This document shows positions 1 through 4,480 of a DNA stretch of 5,588 nt, piece after piece. How positions within the stretch are numbered: the stretch's first letter is position 1; each line of letters begins with the position of its first letter. The position numbers were made by a program, and so were the translations under genes. This DNA is from Candidatus Margulisiibacteriota bacterium (GTDB lineage: Bacteria; Margulisbacteria; Termititenacia; Termititenacales; Termititenacaceae): positions 1 to 5,588 of the forward strand of contig JAISEH010000150.1 of assembly GCA_031264205.1 (NCBI GenBank), in the 5' to 3' direction. Under the pieces are notes generated by a model. That model was not told the DNA's origin, did no database searches, and was given only the letters and a program-made list of their open reading frames with translations.

Positions 1-1
1 T

Positions 2-181
2 AAAGCGACGCAAGACAAAGAAAAATTTGACGGCATGAAAATCCATTTTGCGGACGAGAGCTGGATATTATTCCGCGCCTCAGGGACAGAGCCGCTTTTG
101 CGTATTTACTGCGAGGCGGCGAGCGACGCGGAAGTGGCGCGTTTGCTCAAAGCCGCCGAACAATTTGTGCGGCAATGTTAA
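2..181 (+). CDS. Phosphohexomutase (phosphoglucomutase/phosphomannomutase family), C-terminal fragment
   Basis: This is the last 59 codons of a gene whose start lies before the window. The reading frame begins at base 2 and ends at TAA 179-181. The fragment contains F-R-A-S-G-T-E-P (about residues 24-31 of the visible part), the phosphate-binding loop of the C-terminal domain of the alpha-D-phosphohexomutase superfamily, followed by LLRIYCEA and a terminal helix. These enzymes move a phosphate between C1 and C6 of a hexose (or hexosamine) in the cytoplasm, feeding glycogen or cell-envelope sugar synthesis. The active-site serine, the metal loop and the sugar-binding loop are outside the window, so glucose, mannose and glucosamine specificity cannot be separated. 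The stop overlaps the start of the next gene, which suggests one transcript and coupled translation. Confidence 0.88.
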   Translation, partial: KATQDKEKFDGMKIHFADESWILFRASGTEPLLRIYCEAASDAEVARLLKAAEQFVRQC

Positions 182-417
182 AAAACTGCGGCGGTTGCCG
201 GCTTTGTCAGGAAAAGCCAGACAATGTTCCTTTTGATAAAGCTTATTTTTGGCGCATGTTGCTTTTAATGATTTTTTTGCCGCTGTTCACTTTGCTCGGT
301 CTTTTGAGTTTACTGTTGCGTCTTGGCGTCCCTGAAATTTTCGCGGCGTTCGGCGCGCTGGCGATTTGTTTCGCCGAATATTTTGGTTTGTATCTGTACG
401 ACAAAAACCACAAATAA
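175..417 (+). CDS. Small two-helix membrane protein with N-terminal CxxCxxC motif, unknown function
   Basis: An 80-residue protein. The ATG at 175 lies inside the last codons of the upstream mutase and overlaps its stop by 7 bases. No good Shine-Dalgarno is visible, so translation is probably coupled to the upstream gene. Residues 1-27 are polar and contain three cysteines spaced C5-x2-C8-x2-C11. Two hydrophobic segments follow, at about residues 28-49 and 53-74, joined by a short L-G-V-P-E turn, and the C-terminus is basic (KNHK). This predicts a helical hairpin with both ends, including the cysteines, on the same side, most likely the cytoplasm. The cysteines could bind a metal or take part in redox chemistry. 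The architecture faintly recalls RseC/MucC-type membrane proteins, but it is much shorter and I would not assign that family. An internal ATG at 256 would remove the cysteines and is less likely. Confidence 0.6.
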   Translation: MLKNCGGCRLCQEKPDNVPFDKAYFWRMLLLMIFLPLFTLLGLLSLLLRLGVPEIFAAFGALAICFAEYFGLYLYDKNHK

Positions 418-430
418 CGCAGTGCCTAAT

Positions 431-460
431 TTCATTCGATAATCATCGCTGTGCTATACT
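431..460 (+). promoter_or_regulatory. Promoter of rnpB (extended -10)
   Basis: TATACT at 455-460 is preceded by TGC at 452-454, giving an extended -10. A poor -35 candidate, TTCATT, lies at 431-436 with an 18-base spacer. Transcription would begin about base 466-467, which is exactly where the P1 stem of the RNase P RNA starts. That agreement supports the call. Confidence 0.7.
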
Positions 461-465
461 TGCCG

Positions 466-818
466 ACGGCAGACGAGACGATCGCGTCGGCTTAATTGGC
501 CGCCGAGGAAAGTCCGGGCTCCTGCGGGCAGCGCAGCACCTAACGGGTGTCCGCCGTGGGCGGTGGTTGTCTTTCTCCGTCAGGAGAAAACAATTGCGGT
601 CGCAAGGCGAGGACTAGTGCCACAGAGACGATGTACAGGCGGCTTGTTTTGCCGTGCTGTAGTGAAAAGAGGTAAACTCTGCGCGGAGCAAGAGCAAATA
701 GAGGACGAGAGCGCCCGCCTCGTGAGCAGTCCCGGGTTGCTTGCTTGAGCCAGTCGGCGACGGCTGGCCTAGATAAATGATCGTCTGAGAAACAGAACCC
801 GGCTTAGTCGTTTGCCGT
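466..818 (+). ncRNA. rnpB: RNase P RNA, bacterial type A
   Basis: This is the catalytic RNA of ribonuclease P, which removes 5' leaders from tRNA precursors. The 5' signature GAGGAAAGTCCGGGCTCC is at 505-522 and its P4 partner ACAGAACCCGGCTTA at 792-806, the universal core pair of the family. P1 is formed by ACGGCAGACGA (466-476) and TCGTTTGCCGT (808-818) with one G-U pair. P2 is formed by AGACGATC (476-483) and GATCGTCT (779-786). The P15 region AGAGGTAAACTCT (about 668-680) carries the GGT that pairs with the tRNA CCA end, and is followed by GCGCGGAGCAAGAGCAAATAG, matching type A RNAs closely. GACTAGTGCCACAGAGACGA (about 611-630) is a further conserved block. The ends are set by the P1 pairing and are accurate to a few bases. 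It has its own promoter and terminator. Short reading frames crossing it are not genes. Confidence 0.97.
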
Positions 819-826
819 AAATAATA

Positions 827-855
827 AAAAAGCCGGTCGCGTGGACCGGCTTTTT
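827..855. terminator. Bidirectional intrinsic terminator between rnpB and the RHH gene
   Basis: AGCCGGTC (831-838), loop GCGTG, GACCGGCT (844-851). The stem is extended by A-T pairs (827-830 with 852-855). A T run follows on the + strand, and the A run at 825-831 gives a T run on the - strand. It ends rnpB rightward and can end the RHH transcript leftward. Confidence 0.88.
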
Positions 856-859
856 ATTT

Positions 860-889
860 TTATCCTTTTTCCCCCCGAAAAAAGGATAA
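860..889 (-). terminator. Second hairpin just after the RHH gene stop
   Basis: TTATCCTTTTT (860-870) and AAAAAGGATAA (879-889) can pair over 11 bases around a loop of six C, one G and one A. It lies directly after the stop of the minus-strand RHH gene and before the bidirectional terminator. The closing pairs are mostly A-T and on the minus strand only A-rich sequence follows, so it may act as a 3' stabilising hairpin rather than a terminator. Confidence 0.45.
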
Positions 890-890
890 G

Positions 891-1121
891 CTAATGGTTT
901 TGGTTTTTGAGCAGGGCTTCCAGCAGCCTCCGCTCGTCAACGCTGAGTTTTTGCTCAATACGCCCCAGCAGTATTTCTTTTTGTTTTTCCTCGCGCTCCC
1001 GCGACCGTATCCATTCTTGCACAGCTTCGTCGGCGGCATTCTGCATCGTGATCCCCAGCTTGGTCGCCAAAAATTTCAAACTCTGATGCAGTTCATCGCC
1101 CACATACAAAATTTTGCTCAT
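891..1121 (-). CDS. Orphan ribbon-helix-helix DNA-binding protein (CopG/Arc-like)
   Basis: A 76-residue cytoplasmic protein. Residues 2-8 (SKILYVG) form the DNA-contacting beta strand. Residues 9-22 (DELHQSLKFLATKL) form helix A. After a G-I-T turn, residues 25-40 (TMQNAADEAVQEWIRS) form helix B. This is the ribbon-helix-helix layout of CopG/Arc repressors and antitoxins. Residues 40-74 are highly charged and amphipathic (REREEKQKEI, then VDERRLLEALL), a likely toxin- or partner-binding or dimer-extending tail. No toxin gene lies on either side: rnpB follows it, and an AT-rich spacer and a histidine kinase lie upstream. A large palindrome covers its predicted transcription start, so negative autoregulation is likely. 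The Shine-Dalgarno is weak (AAAGAAAGCGAG before ATG). Family assignment comes from reading the fold pattern, not from a profile search. Confidence 0.72.
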   Translation of the reverse strand: MSKILYVGDELHQSLKFLATKLGITMQNAADEAVQEWIRSREREEKQKEILLGRIEQKLSVDERRLLEALLKNQNH

Positions 1122-1141
1122 AACCCGCTCGCTTTCTTTAC

Positions 1142-1173
1142 TTAATCAAATAAGTAATTGTTTATTTGATTAA
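1142..1173. promoter_or_regulatory. Palindromic operator candidate for the RHH regulator
   Basis: TTAATCAAATAA (1142-1153) and TTATTTGATTAA (1162-1173) are perfect 12-base inverted arms around an 8-base centre. The site begins 20 bases upstream of the RHH start codon. It covers the predicted transcription start (about 1166) and touches the edge of the -10 box. RHH repressors usually bind palindromes in their own promoters. Confidence 0.65.
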
Positions 1174-1201
1174 ATATAACAAAAAATAATTTATAATGCA
1201 A
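1173..1201 (-). promoter_or_regulatory. Promoter of the RHH gene
   Basis: Read on the minus strand, TTGCAT (1201-1196) and TATATT (1178-1173) are separated by 17 bases. Transcription would begin near 1166, giving a leader of about 45 bases. The region is very AT-rich, so chance matches are easy; the spacing and the adjacent palindrome favour this one. Confidence 0.5.
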
Positions 1202-1334
1202 TATAAAATTATAAAATAATTATTTCTTATATATTTTATAATATTTTCCTATTTTGTCAAGTCTTAAAATCGTTATATTTGCCAAAAAAATGCAGTCAAG
1301 TAAATGTTAATTATTACAAAATTTCTGTTAAGAA

Positions 1335-1363
1335 TTGTTTTCGTATTATACGAATGTTATAAT
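1335..1363 (+). promoter_or_regulatory. Promoter of the GAF histidine kinase gene, leaderless geometry
   Basis: TTGTTT (1335-1340), a 17-base spacer, then a perfect TATAAT (1358-1363) with TG at 1355-1356 (extended -10). Six bases separate the -10 from ATG at 1370, so the predicted mRNA starts at or within a base of the start codon. No Shine-Dalgarno is present. Confidence 0.7.
1340..1354. promoter_or_regulatory. 15-bp palindrome inside the kinase promoter spacer
   Basis: TTCGTAT-T-ATACGAA is a perfect inverted repeat with seven-base arms. It occupies nearly all of the space between the -35 and -10 boxes, the classic place for a repressor, or for a MerR-type activator. The protein that would bind it cannot be named from the sequence. 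Confidence 0.5.
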
Positions 1364-1369
1364 TTTCGC

Positions 1370-2536
1370 ATGGCCAATCAAAAATTGCAGACTTTCTCCG
1401 AGATTTCCCAGATAATTGTTTCCACGCTCAATACCCGTGAAATTTACGCCAACATTATTAAGCTCATCGTCGAGGCTGTGGGTGTCGACCGGGGCATTCT
1501 GTTTATTGACCAAAATGACACGCTGGTGTCGGTGGCCGTGTGCGGCGCGCCACCGCAGGATGTGCTCGGCCGCGCTCTCTCCAAAATCACTTCCGTTTTT
1601 GGGCGTTTGTACCGCGATGGCAAACCCAAGCTCCTGCAGGCGACCCGTCAGACCGCGCTGGTCAAAATGCTGGGCGCCGCGCAGTATTACACTGTGCCCG
1701 TGCAGACGCGCGACAAAACGCTGGGCATACTGGCGGTGGACAATGTGCCGTCGGGGCGTCCGCTGGCCGCTCTCGACGAGGATTTGTTGATGGCTCTGGC
1801 CGGACAACTGGCCGTGGCTATCGAAAACGCCGCCCGTGTGGCCGAGCTGGCGCGGCTCAATAGAGAGCTGGTCGCCAACACCATCATCTCGGACATCATG
1901 CATCAGATCAAAAATCCGCTGACTCCGCTCAAAATGTTCGCGCAGCTGGCGGAAAGGTATCCCGACAAACAAAAATTTTGGGCGGAGCACGGCTCGATCA
2001 TCAAAGAGGAAATTCAAAATCTGGAAAACAATGTGCAGGCTATCTTGAGTTTTACCCGCCGCGCGGAATTTAAAATCCAGCCGCTGGAGCTGGCGGACGT
2101 CGCACAAAAAGTTTTGAGTCTGGTCAAGGTGCAGGCACAGAACGCCGCGGTGCAGATAACGGTAAATGTTGCTGAGGGCTTGCAGGTACTGGCCGACCTG
2201 CCGGCTTTTCAACAGGCTTTGCTCAATCTCCTGCTCAACGCGATCGAAGCCATGCCGCCGGAACGCAAAGGCCGGATCGAGGTTTGCGCCACACCCGCTG
2301 TAGACCGCGCTATGGCGATTGTCACGATACGCGACAATGGTTGCGGCATCAGCAAAAGCAATCTCAAAAAAATGTTCACGCGGCGTTTCACGACCAAAGT
2401 CAAAGGCAACGGCTTGGGTCTGGCCGATGTGCACCGCATTATCGAGGAGCACAAAGGCAGCATTACAGTGCAGTCCAGATTAAACAAAGGCACAGTGTTT
2501 ACGCTGGAGATTCCGCTCGCGGCTCAAAAAGTTTAG
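1370..2536 (+). CDS. Soluble GAF-domain sensor histidine kinase
   Basis: A 388-residue cytoplasmic protein. Residues about 10-155 form a GAF sensing domain, ending in the typical LGILAVDN strand and a linking helix. Residues 176-187 are the H box (DIMHQIKNPLTPL) with His178 as the predicted phosphorylated residue; its HxIKNPLTP form resembles NtrB/AtoS-type kinases. The ATPase domain has an N box (NLLLNAIEA, 286-294), G1 (DNGCGI, 322-327), F box (MFTRRFTTK, 335-343) and G2 (GNGLGLA, 346-352), all intact. No membrane segment is present, so it senses an intracellular signal or small molecule. No response regulator is adjacent, making it an orphan kinase in this window. An upstream in-frame ATG at 1304 would add a hydrophobic 22-residue extension, but it lies before the promoter, so the start at 1370 is preferred. 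The stop overlaps that of rpiB. Confidence 0.93.
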   Translation: MANQKLQTFSEISQIIVSTLNTREIYANIIKLIVEAVGVDRGILFIDQNDTLVSVAVCGAPPQDVLGRALSKITSVFGRLYRDGKPKLLQATRQTALVKMLGAAQYYTVPVQTRDKTLGILAVDNVPSGRPLAALDEDLLMALAGQLAVAIENAARVAELARLNRELVANTIISDIMHQIKNPLTPLKMFAQLAERYPDKQKFWAEHGSIIKEEIQNLENNVQAILSFTRRAEFKIQPLELADVAQKVLSLVKVQAQNAAVQITVNVAEGLQVLADLPAFQQALLNLLLNAIEAMPPERKGRIEVCATPAVDRAMAIVTIRDNGCGISKSNLKKMFTRRFTTKVKGNGLGLADVHRIIEEHKGSITVQSRLNKGTVFTLEIPLAAQKV

Positions 2537-2964
2537 CCGATTTGTTTGACGCGCCGCTCGTGGCGGCCGCCGTCAAAAGGCGTGTCCAGCCAGATTTTCA
2601 CGATCTTTTTAGCTAATTCCGGTTCGACGAGGCGGCCGCCCAGCGCGAGTATATTGGCGTCATTGTGCCGGCGCGACATTTCGGCCAGATATTCGCTCGT
2701 GCAATTGGCGGCGCGTATGCCCGCTATCTTATTGGCCGCGATGGATATGCCGATACCCGTCCCGCAAAAAATTATACCGCGTTCGGCCTGACCGGACGCC
2801 ACAGCTGCCGCGGCTTTGCGCCCATATTCTGGATAGTCCACGCTCTCGGTAGAATTCGTGCCGAGATCGGTGACCGCGTAACCGCCAAGCTCCACGAGAA
2901 AATTTTTGATAATTTCTTTTAATTCAAACCCGCCGTGATCCGCGGCGAGAACGAGTTTTGTCAT
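2533..2964 (-). CDS. rpiB: Ribose-5-phosphate isomerase B
   Basis: A 143-residue cytoplasmic enzyme of the LacAB/RpiB family that interconverts ribose 5-phosphate and ribulose 5-phosphate in the non-oxidative pentose phosphate pathway. Key motifs are A-A-D-H-G-G (7-12), D-Y-P (43-45), C-G-T-G-I-G-I-S-I-A-A-N-K (67-79) with Cys67 as the proton-transferring base, R-H-N-D-A-N (99-104) with the ring-opening histidine His100, and G-G-R-H-E-R-R-V (132-139) binding phosphate. Its length is normal for the family and all catalytic residues are present. Some RpiB proteins also act on allose 6-phosphate, which cannot be excluded. The gene ends convergently into the histidine kinase, sharing bases 2533-2536, with no space for a terminator. 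It lies 31 bases after the tail-fibre-like gene on the same strand but has its own promoter. Confidence 0.97.
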   Translation of the reverse strand: MTKLVLAADHGGFELKEIIKNFLVELGGYAVTDLGTNSTESVDYPEYGRKAAAAVASGQAERGIIFCGTGIGISIAANKIAGIRAANCTSEYLAEMSRRHNDANILALGGRLVEPELAKKIVKIWLDTPFDGGRHERRVKQIG

Positions 2965-2970
2965 TAGTTA

Positions 2971-2979
2971 ATTATAACA
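2971..2979 (-). promoter_or_regulatory. Extended -10 of rpiB, leaderless geometry
   Basis: On the minus strand TGTTATAAT is followed by six bases (TAACTA) and then the rpiB ATG. Transcription would therefore start at the A of the ATG. No Shine-Dalgarno is seen. No good -35 lies at 16-18 bases, which extended -10 promoters tolerate. The upstream part abuts the end of the tail-fibre-like gene. Confidence 0.6.
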
Positions 2980-2995
2980 CAGCAGACAAATGTCC

Positions 2996-3898
2996 TCACT
3001 CCACCCGCTTAATATAGATCAGTGAGTAATACTCTGGCATATTGCTGGTGTTGGCGTCGGTCGTGGCGCTGTTGTCATTGTTGGTGCTGCCGGTATGTTC
3101 GTGCGTAGCGTCGATGCTTATTTTTTTTCCCAGACCAATATTATCATACGAAATTGTGTCATAACTATAGTCTTCCAAAGATAACATCCCGCCAGCAAAA
3201 TAAACAGTGGATGCCACCATACCGTTGTCTGCGCCAAAACTGCCTTTTAAACTCTTAGCATCACCTCCAGATGTATTTTTCGTCGCGTCGGTATAAATGG
3301 AGTGCGTATGTTTCGGCAGCATAGCATCGGTCAGAGCATTACTGCCACCGGTATCCGTTAGACTGCCCTTGCCTTTGATAAATTTATCTTCCAGATTAGG
3401 AGTTAATCTTTTGTTATAATTTCCTTTGTCGCAAGAATACCAGCCGGGCAATGTATTATCGTCTTTCCATGATGCTCCGTCGAACATCAAAATTGTGCCT
3501 ATTGGCAGAATGTCCTGCTTACCGCTAATCACACTGTTTACAGTGTAGACCTGCGCCTCAGTGGCAAAATTGGTGCCGCTATTAGTGACGGCATCTGTTT
3601 TAGCCACACCCAGCAGCGGCTCAGCCGGCGCACCAGTTACGCCGAAAGTTTTTACGCCGGTGATAGTTTCCGCGCTGGCTTTATGCACTATATCGTTGTT
3701 CGTCCCGCTCAAAGTATCATAAACCACTTTGGCTGACGGATATTGCGCATCAGTTGATTGGTTATTTATAGTGGTTACTTTATTCACCACCTTTTCTTTA
3801 GTATTCAGCGCAGTGGTCATACCTGCCGCCGAAAGTTGTTCACCTTTTTTAATGAAGTACGGATCCCCTGCAAAACTGTCTGTGTAATTACTAGCCAT
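2996..3898 (-). CDS. Phage tail-fibre/tail-collar-like protein, isolated copy
   Basis: A 300-residue protein without signal peptide or membrane segment. The N-terminal part (1-65) ends in STDAQYPSAKVVYDTL (48-63), a motif common in tail-fibre-type proteins of prophages. The middle (66-130) is rich in T, S, N and V, as in fibrous shafts. From about 131 comes a collar-type tip: LPIGTILMFDG, then LPGWYSCDKGN, TPNLEDKFIKG, GGSNALTDAMLPKHTHS, and a final NMPEYYSLIYIKRVE. Two HxH motifs (H197-T-H199 and H266-E-H268) recall the iron-binding HxH sites in the T4 gp37 tip. It probably forms a trimeric surface-binding fibre. No other phage structural gene is visible. Its base composition is more AT-rich than its neighbours, suggesting acquisition. 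The start is supported by AAGGGGG at 3907-3913 (minus strand), 8 bases before ATG. Confidence 0.75.
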   Translation of the reverse strand: MASNYTDSFAGDPYFIKKGEQLSAAGMTTALNTKEKVVNKVTTINNQSTDAQYPSAKVVYDTLSGTNNDIVHKASAETITGVKTFGVTGAPAEPLLGVAKTDAVTNSGTNFATEAQVYTVNSVISGKQDILPIGTILMFDGASWKDDNTLPGWYSCDKGNYNKRLTPNLEDKFIKGKGSLTDTGGSNALTDAMLPKHTHSIYTDATKNTSGGDAKSLKGSFGADNGMVASTVYFAGGMLSLEDYSYDTISYDNIGLGKKISIDATHEHTGSTNNDNSATTDANTSNMPEYYSLIYIKRVE

Positions 3899-3929
3899 AA
3901 AAAATACCCCCTTTTAAATTTATTCCCTA

Positions 3930-3949
3930 ATTATAGCACATTTATAGCA
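3930..3949 (-). promoter_or_regulatory. Promoter of the tail-fibre-like gene with tandem repeat
   Basis: On the minus strand TGCTATAAT (extended -10, TATAAT at 3935-3930) predicts a start near 3923 and a leader of about 25 bases that includes the Shine-Dalgarno. An 8-base unit TTATAGCA (+ strand) occurs at 3931-3938 and 3942-3949, an 11-base period, so the upstream copy forms a second -10-like element (TGCTATAAA) one helical turn away. Confidence 0.6.
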
Positions 3950-4031
3950 AAATACTACTAACTTTTATCTGATAATACTATAAAGATAATTATTTGGAAT
4001 GGATATATTGATTTGGAAAGGTTGTGTCTCC

Positions 4032-4409
4032 ATGGACGCGGAAAAAGACGTGACGGACAAAGAATTAAAACATCTGATCAGCCAAAAATTAAAACAATTA
4101 CGGAAAAAAAGCGGCAAAACCATCGAGGAAACCGCGCAAGATTTGGATCTGGATTATTCGATATTTTACAATCTATACAACGGTCGGCGGCTACCCCGCC
4201 TGACGACGCTGGTCAAGCTGAGCCGGCGTTATGGTTTGCCGATCGAGTACTGGTTTAAGGACTTGGCCAAAATGCCGGTGCAAAATACGGCTTGGGTGGA
4301 ACGCCGTGCCGCGGAATTTAATCTGCTCAAAAATTTTAACCGGCTGGACCGGCCGACCCGCCAGGTGATGTCCCGCGTTTTGCAAAAACTGGGCAAGGGA
4401 CGAGGTTAA
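4032..4409 (+). CDS. XRE-family helix-turn-helix transcriptional regulator
   Basis: A 125-residue protein. Residues about 14-72 form the five-helix Cro/CI-type domain: LISQKLKQLRKKSGKTIEETAQDLDLDYSIFYNLYNGRRLPRL and so on, with the recognition helix around residues 42-50 (YSIFYNLYN) and GLPIEYWF closing it. Residues 80-125 are a basic tail with a predicted helix (RPTRQVMSRVLQKL) that may mediate oligomerisation. ATG 4032 is chosen because GGAAAGG (4015-4021) lies 10 bases before it. An in-frame ATG at 3999 would add 11 residues but is placed too close to its only purine run. The gene is divergent from the tail-fibre-like gene and upstream of ilvD with a 71-base gap. It could control either neighbour or both. 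Confidence 0.88.
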   Translation: MDAEKDVTDKELKHLISQKLKQLRKKSGKTIEETAQDLDLDYSIFYNLYNGRRLPRLTTLVKLSRRYGLPIEYWFKDLAKMPVQNTAWVERRAAEFNLLKNFNRLDRPTRQVMSRVLQKLGKGRG

Positions 4410-4438
4410 TTTTCATTTTCAATAGATAGGTGTATTAT
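4410..4438 (+). promoter_or_regulatory. Probable ilvD promoter
   Basis: TTTTCA (4410-4415), a 17-base spacer and TATTAT (4433-4438) predict transcription from about 4445, immediately after the stop of the XRE gene. No terminator is visible between the two genes, so read-through from the regulator is also possible. Confidence 0.5.
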
Positions 4439-4449
4439 ACGCCGATAAT

Positions 4450-4473
4450 TGTCAGGAACTTGACAGGCGGAGG
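4450..4473 (+). promoter_or_regulatory. Small inverted repeat and strong Shine-Dalgarno of ilvD
   Basis: TGTCA (4450-4454) and TGACA (4461-4465) form a 5-base inverted repeat around GGAACT. GGAGG (4469-4473) follows, 7 bases before ATG 4481, and decides the start. A 5-base stem is weak, so the repeat may be a protein site or nothing. Confidence 0.45.
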
Positions 4474-4480
4474 AAATTTT

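Noticed and set aside
366..748. Two short open frames crossing the rnpB region
   Set aside because: They lie inside or across the RNase P RNA, whose conserved core and P1/P2 pairings explain the sequence; the translations are basic and low in meaning.
1256..1301. GTCAAGT occurring twice (1256-1262 and 1295-1301)
   Set aside because: A 7-base repeat at this distance is within chance, and it has no clear relation to either promoter.
1304..1369. Upstream start of the kinase giving a hydrophobic 22-residue N-terminus
   Set aside because: It lies upstream of a near-consensus promoter whose start site coincides with the ATG at 1370, and it has no Shine-Dalgarno. The GAF domain is complete without it.
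1122..1369. A hidden toxin gene or small RNA in the AT-rich stretch between the RHH and kinase genes
   Set aside because: No frame with a plausible start, ribosome site and length exists. The stretch is explained by two divergent promoters and a palindrome; many TATAAT-like matches are expected from composition.
1346..2452. A long open frame antisense to the histidine kinase (368 codons)
   Set aside because: It mirrors the kinase gene, whose domains and motifs are certain. Its translation is rich in H, R, Q and F with no recognisable motif, has no Shine-Dalgarno, and arises from codon bias.
2996..3898. A complete prophage around the tail-fibre-like gene
   Set aside because: No integrase, attachment-site repeat, capsid or other tail gene is visible. 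Both flanks are metabolic genes or a small regulator.
4410..4480. A T-box or attenuator controlling ilvD
   Set aside because: The gap is only 71 bases, with no T-box core, no leader peptide rich in branched-chain codons and only a 5-base stem.
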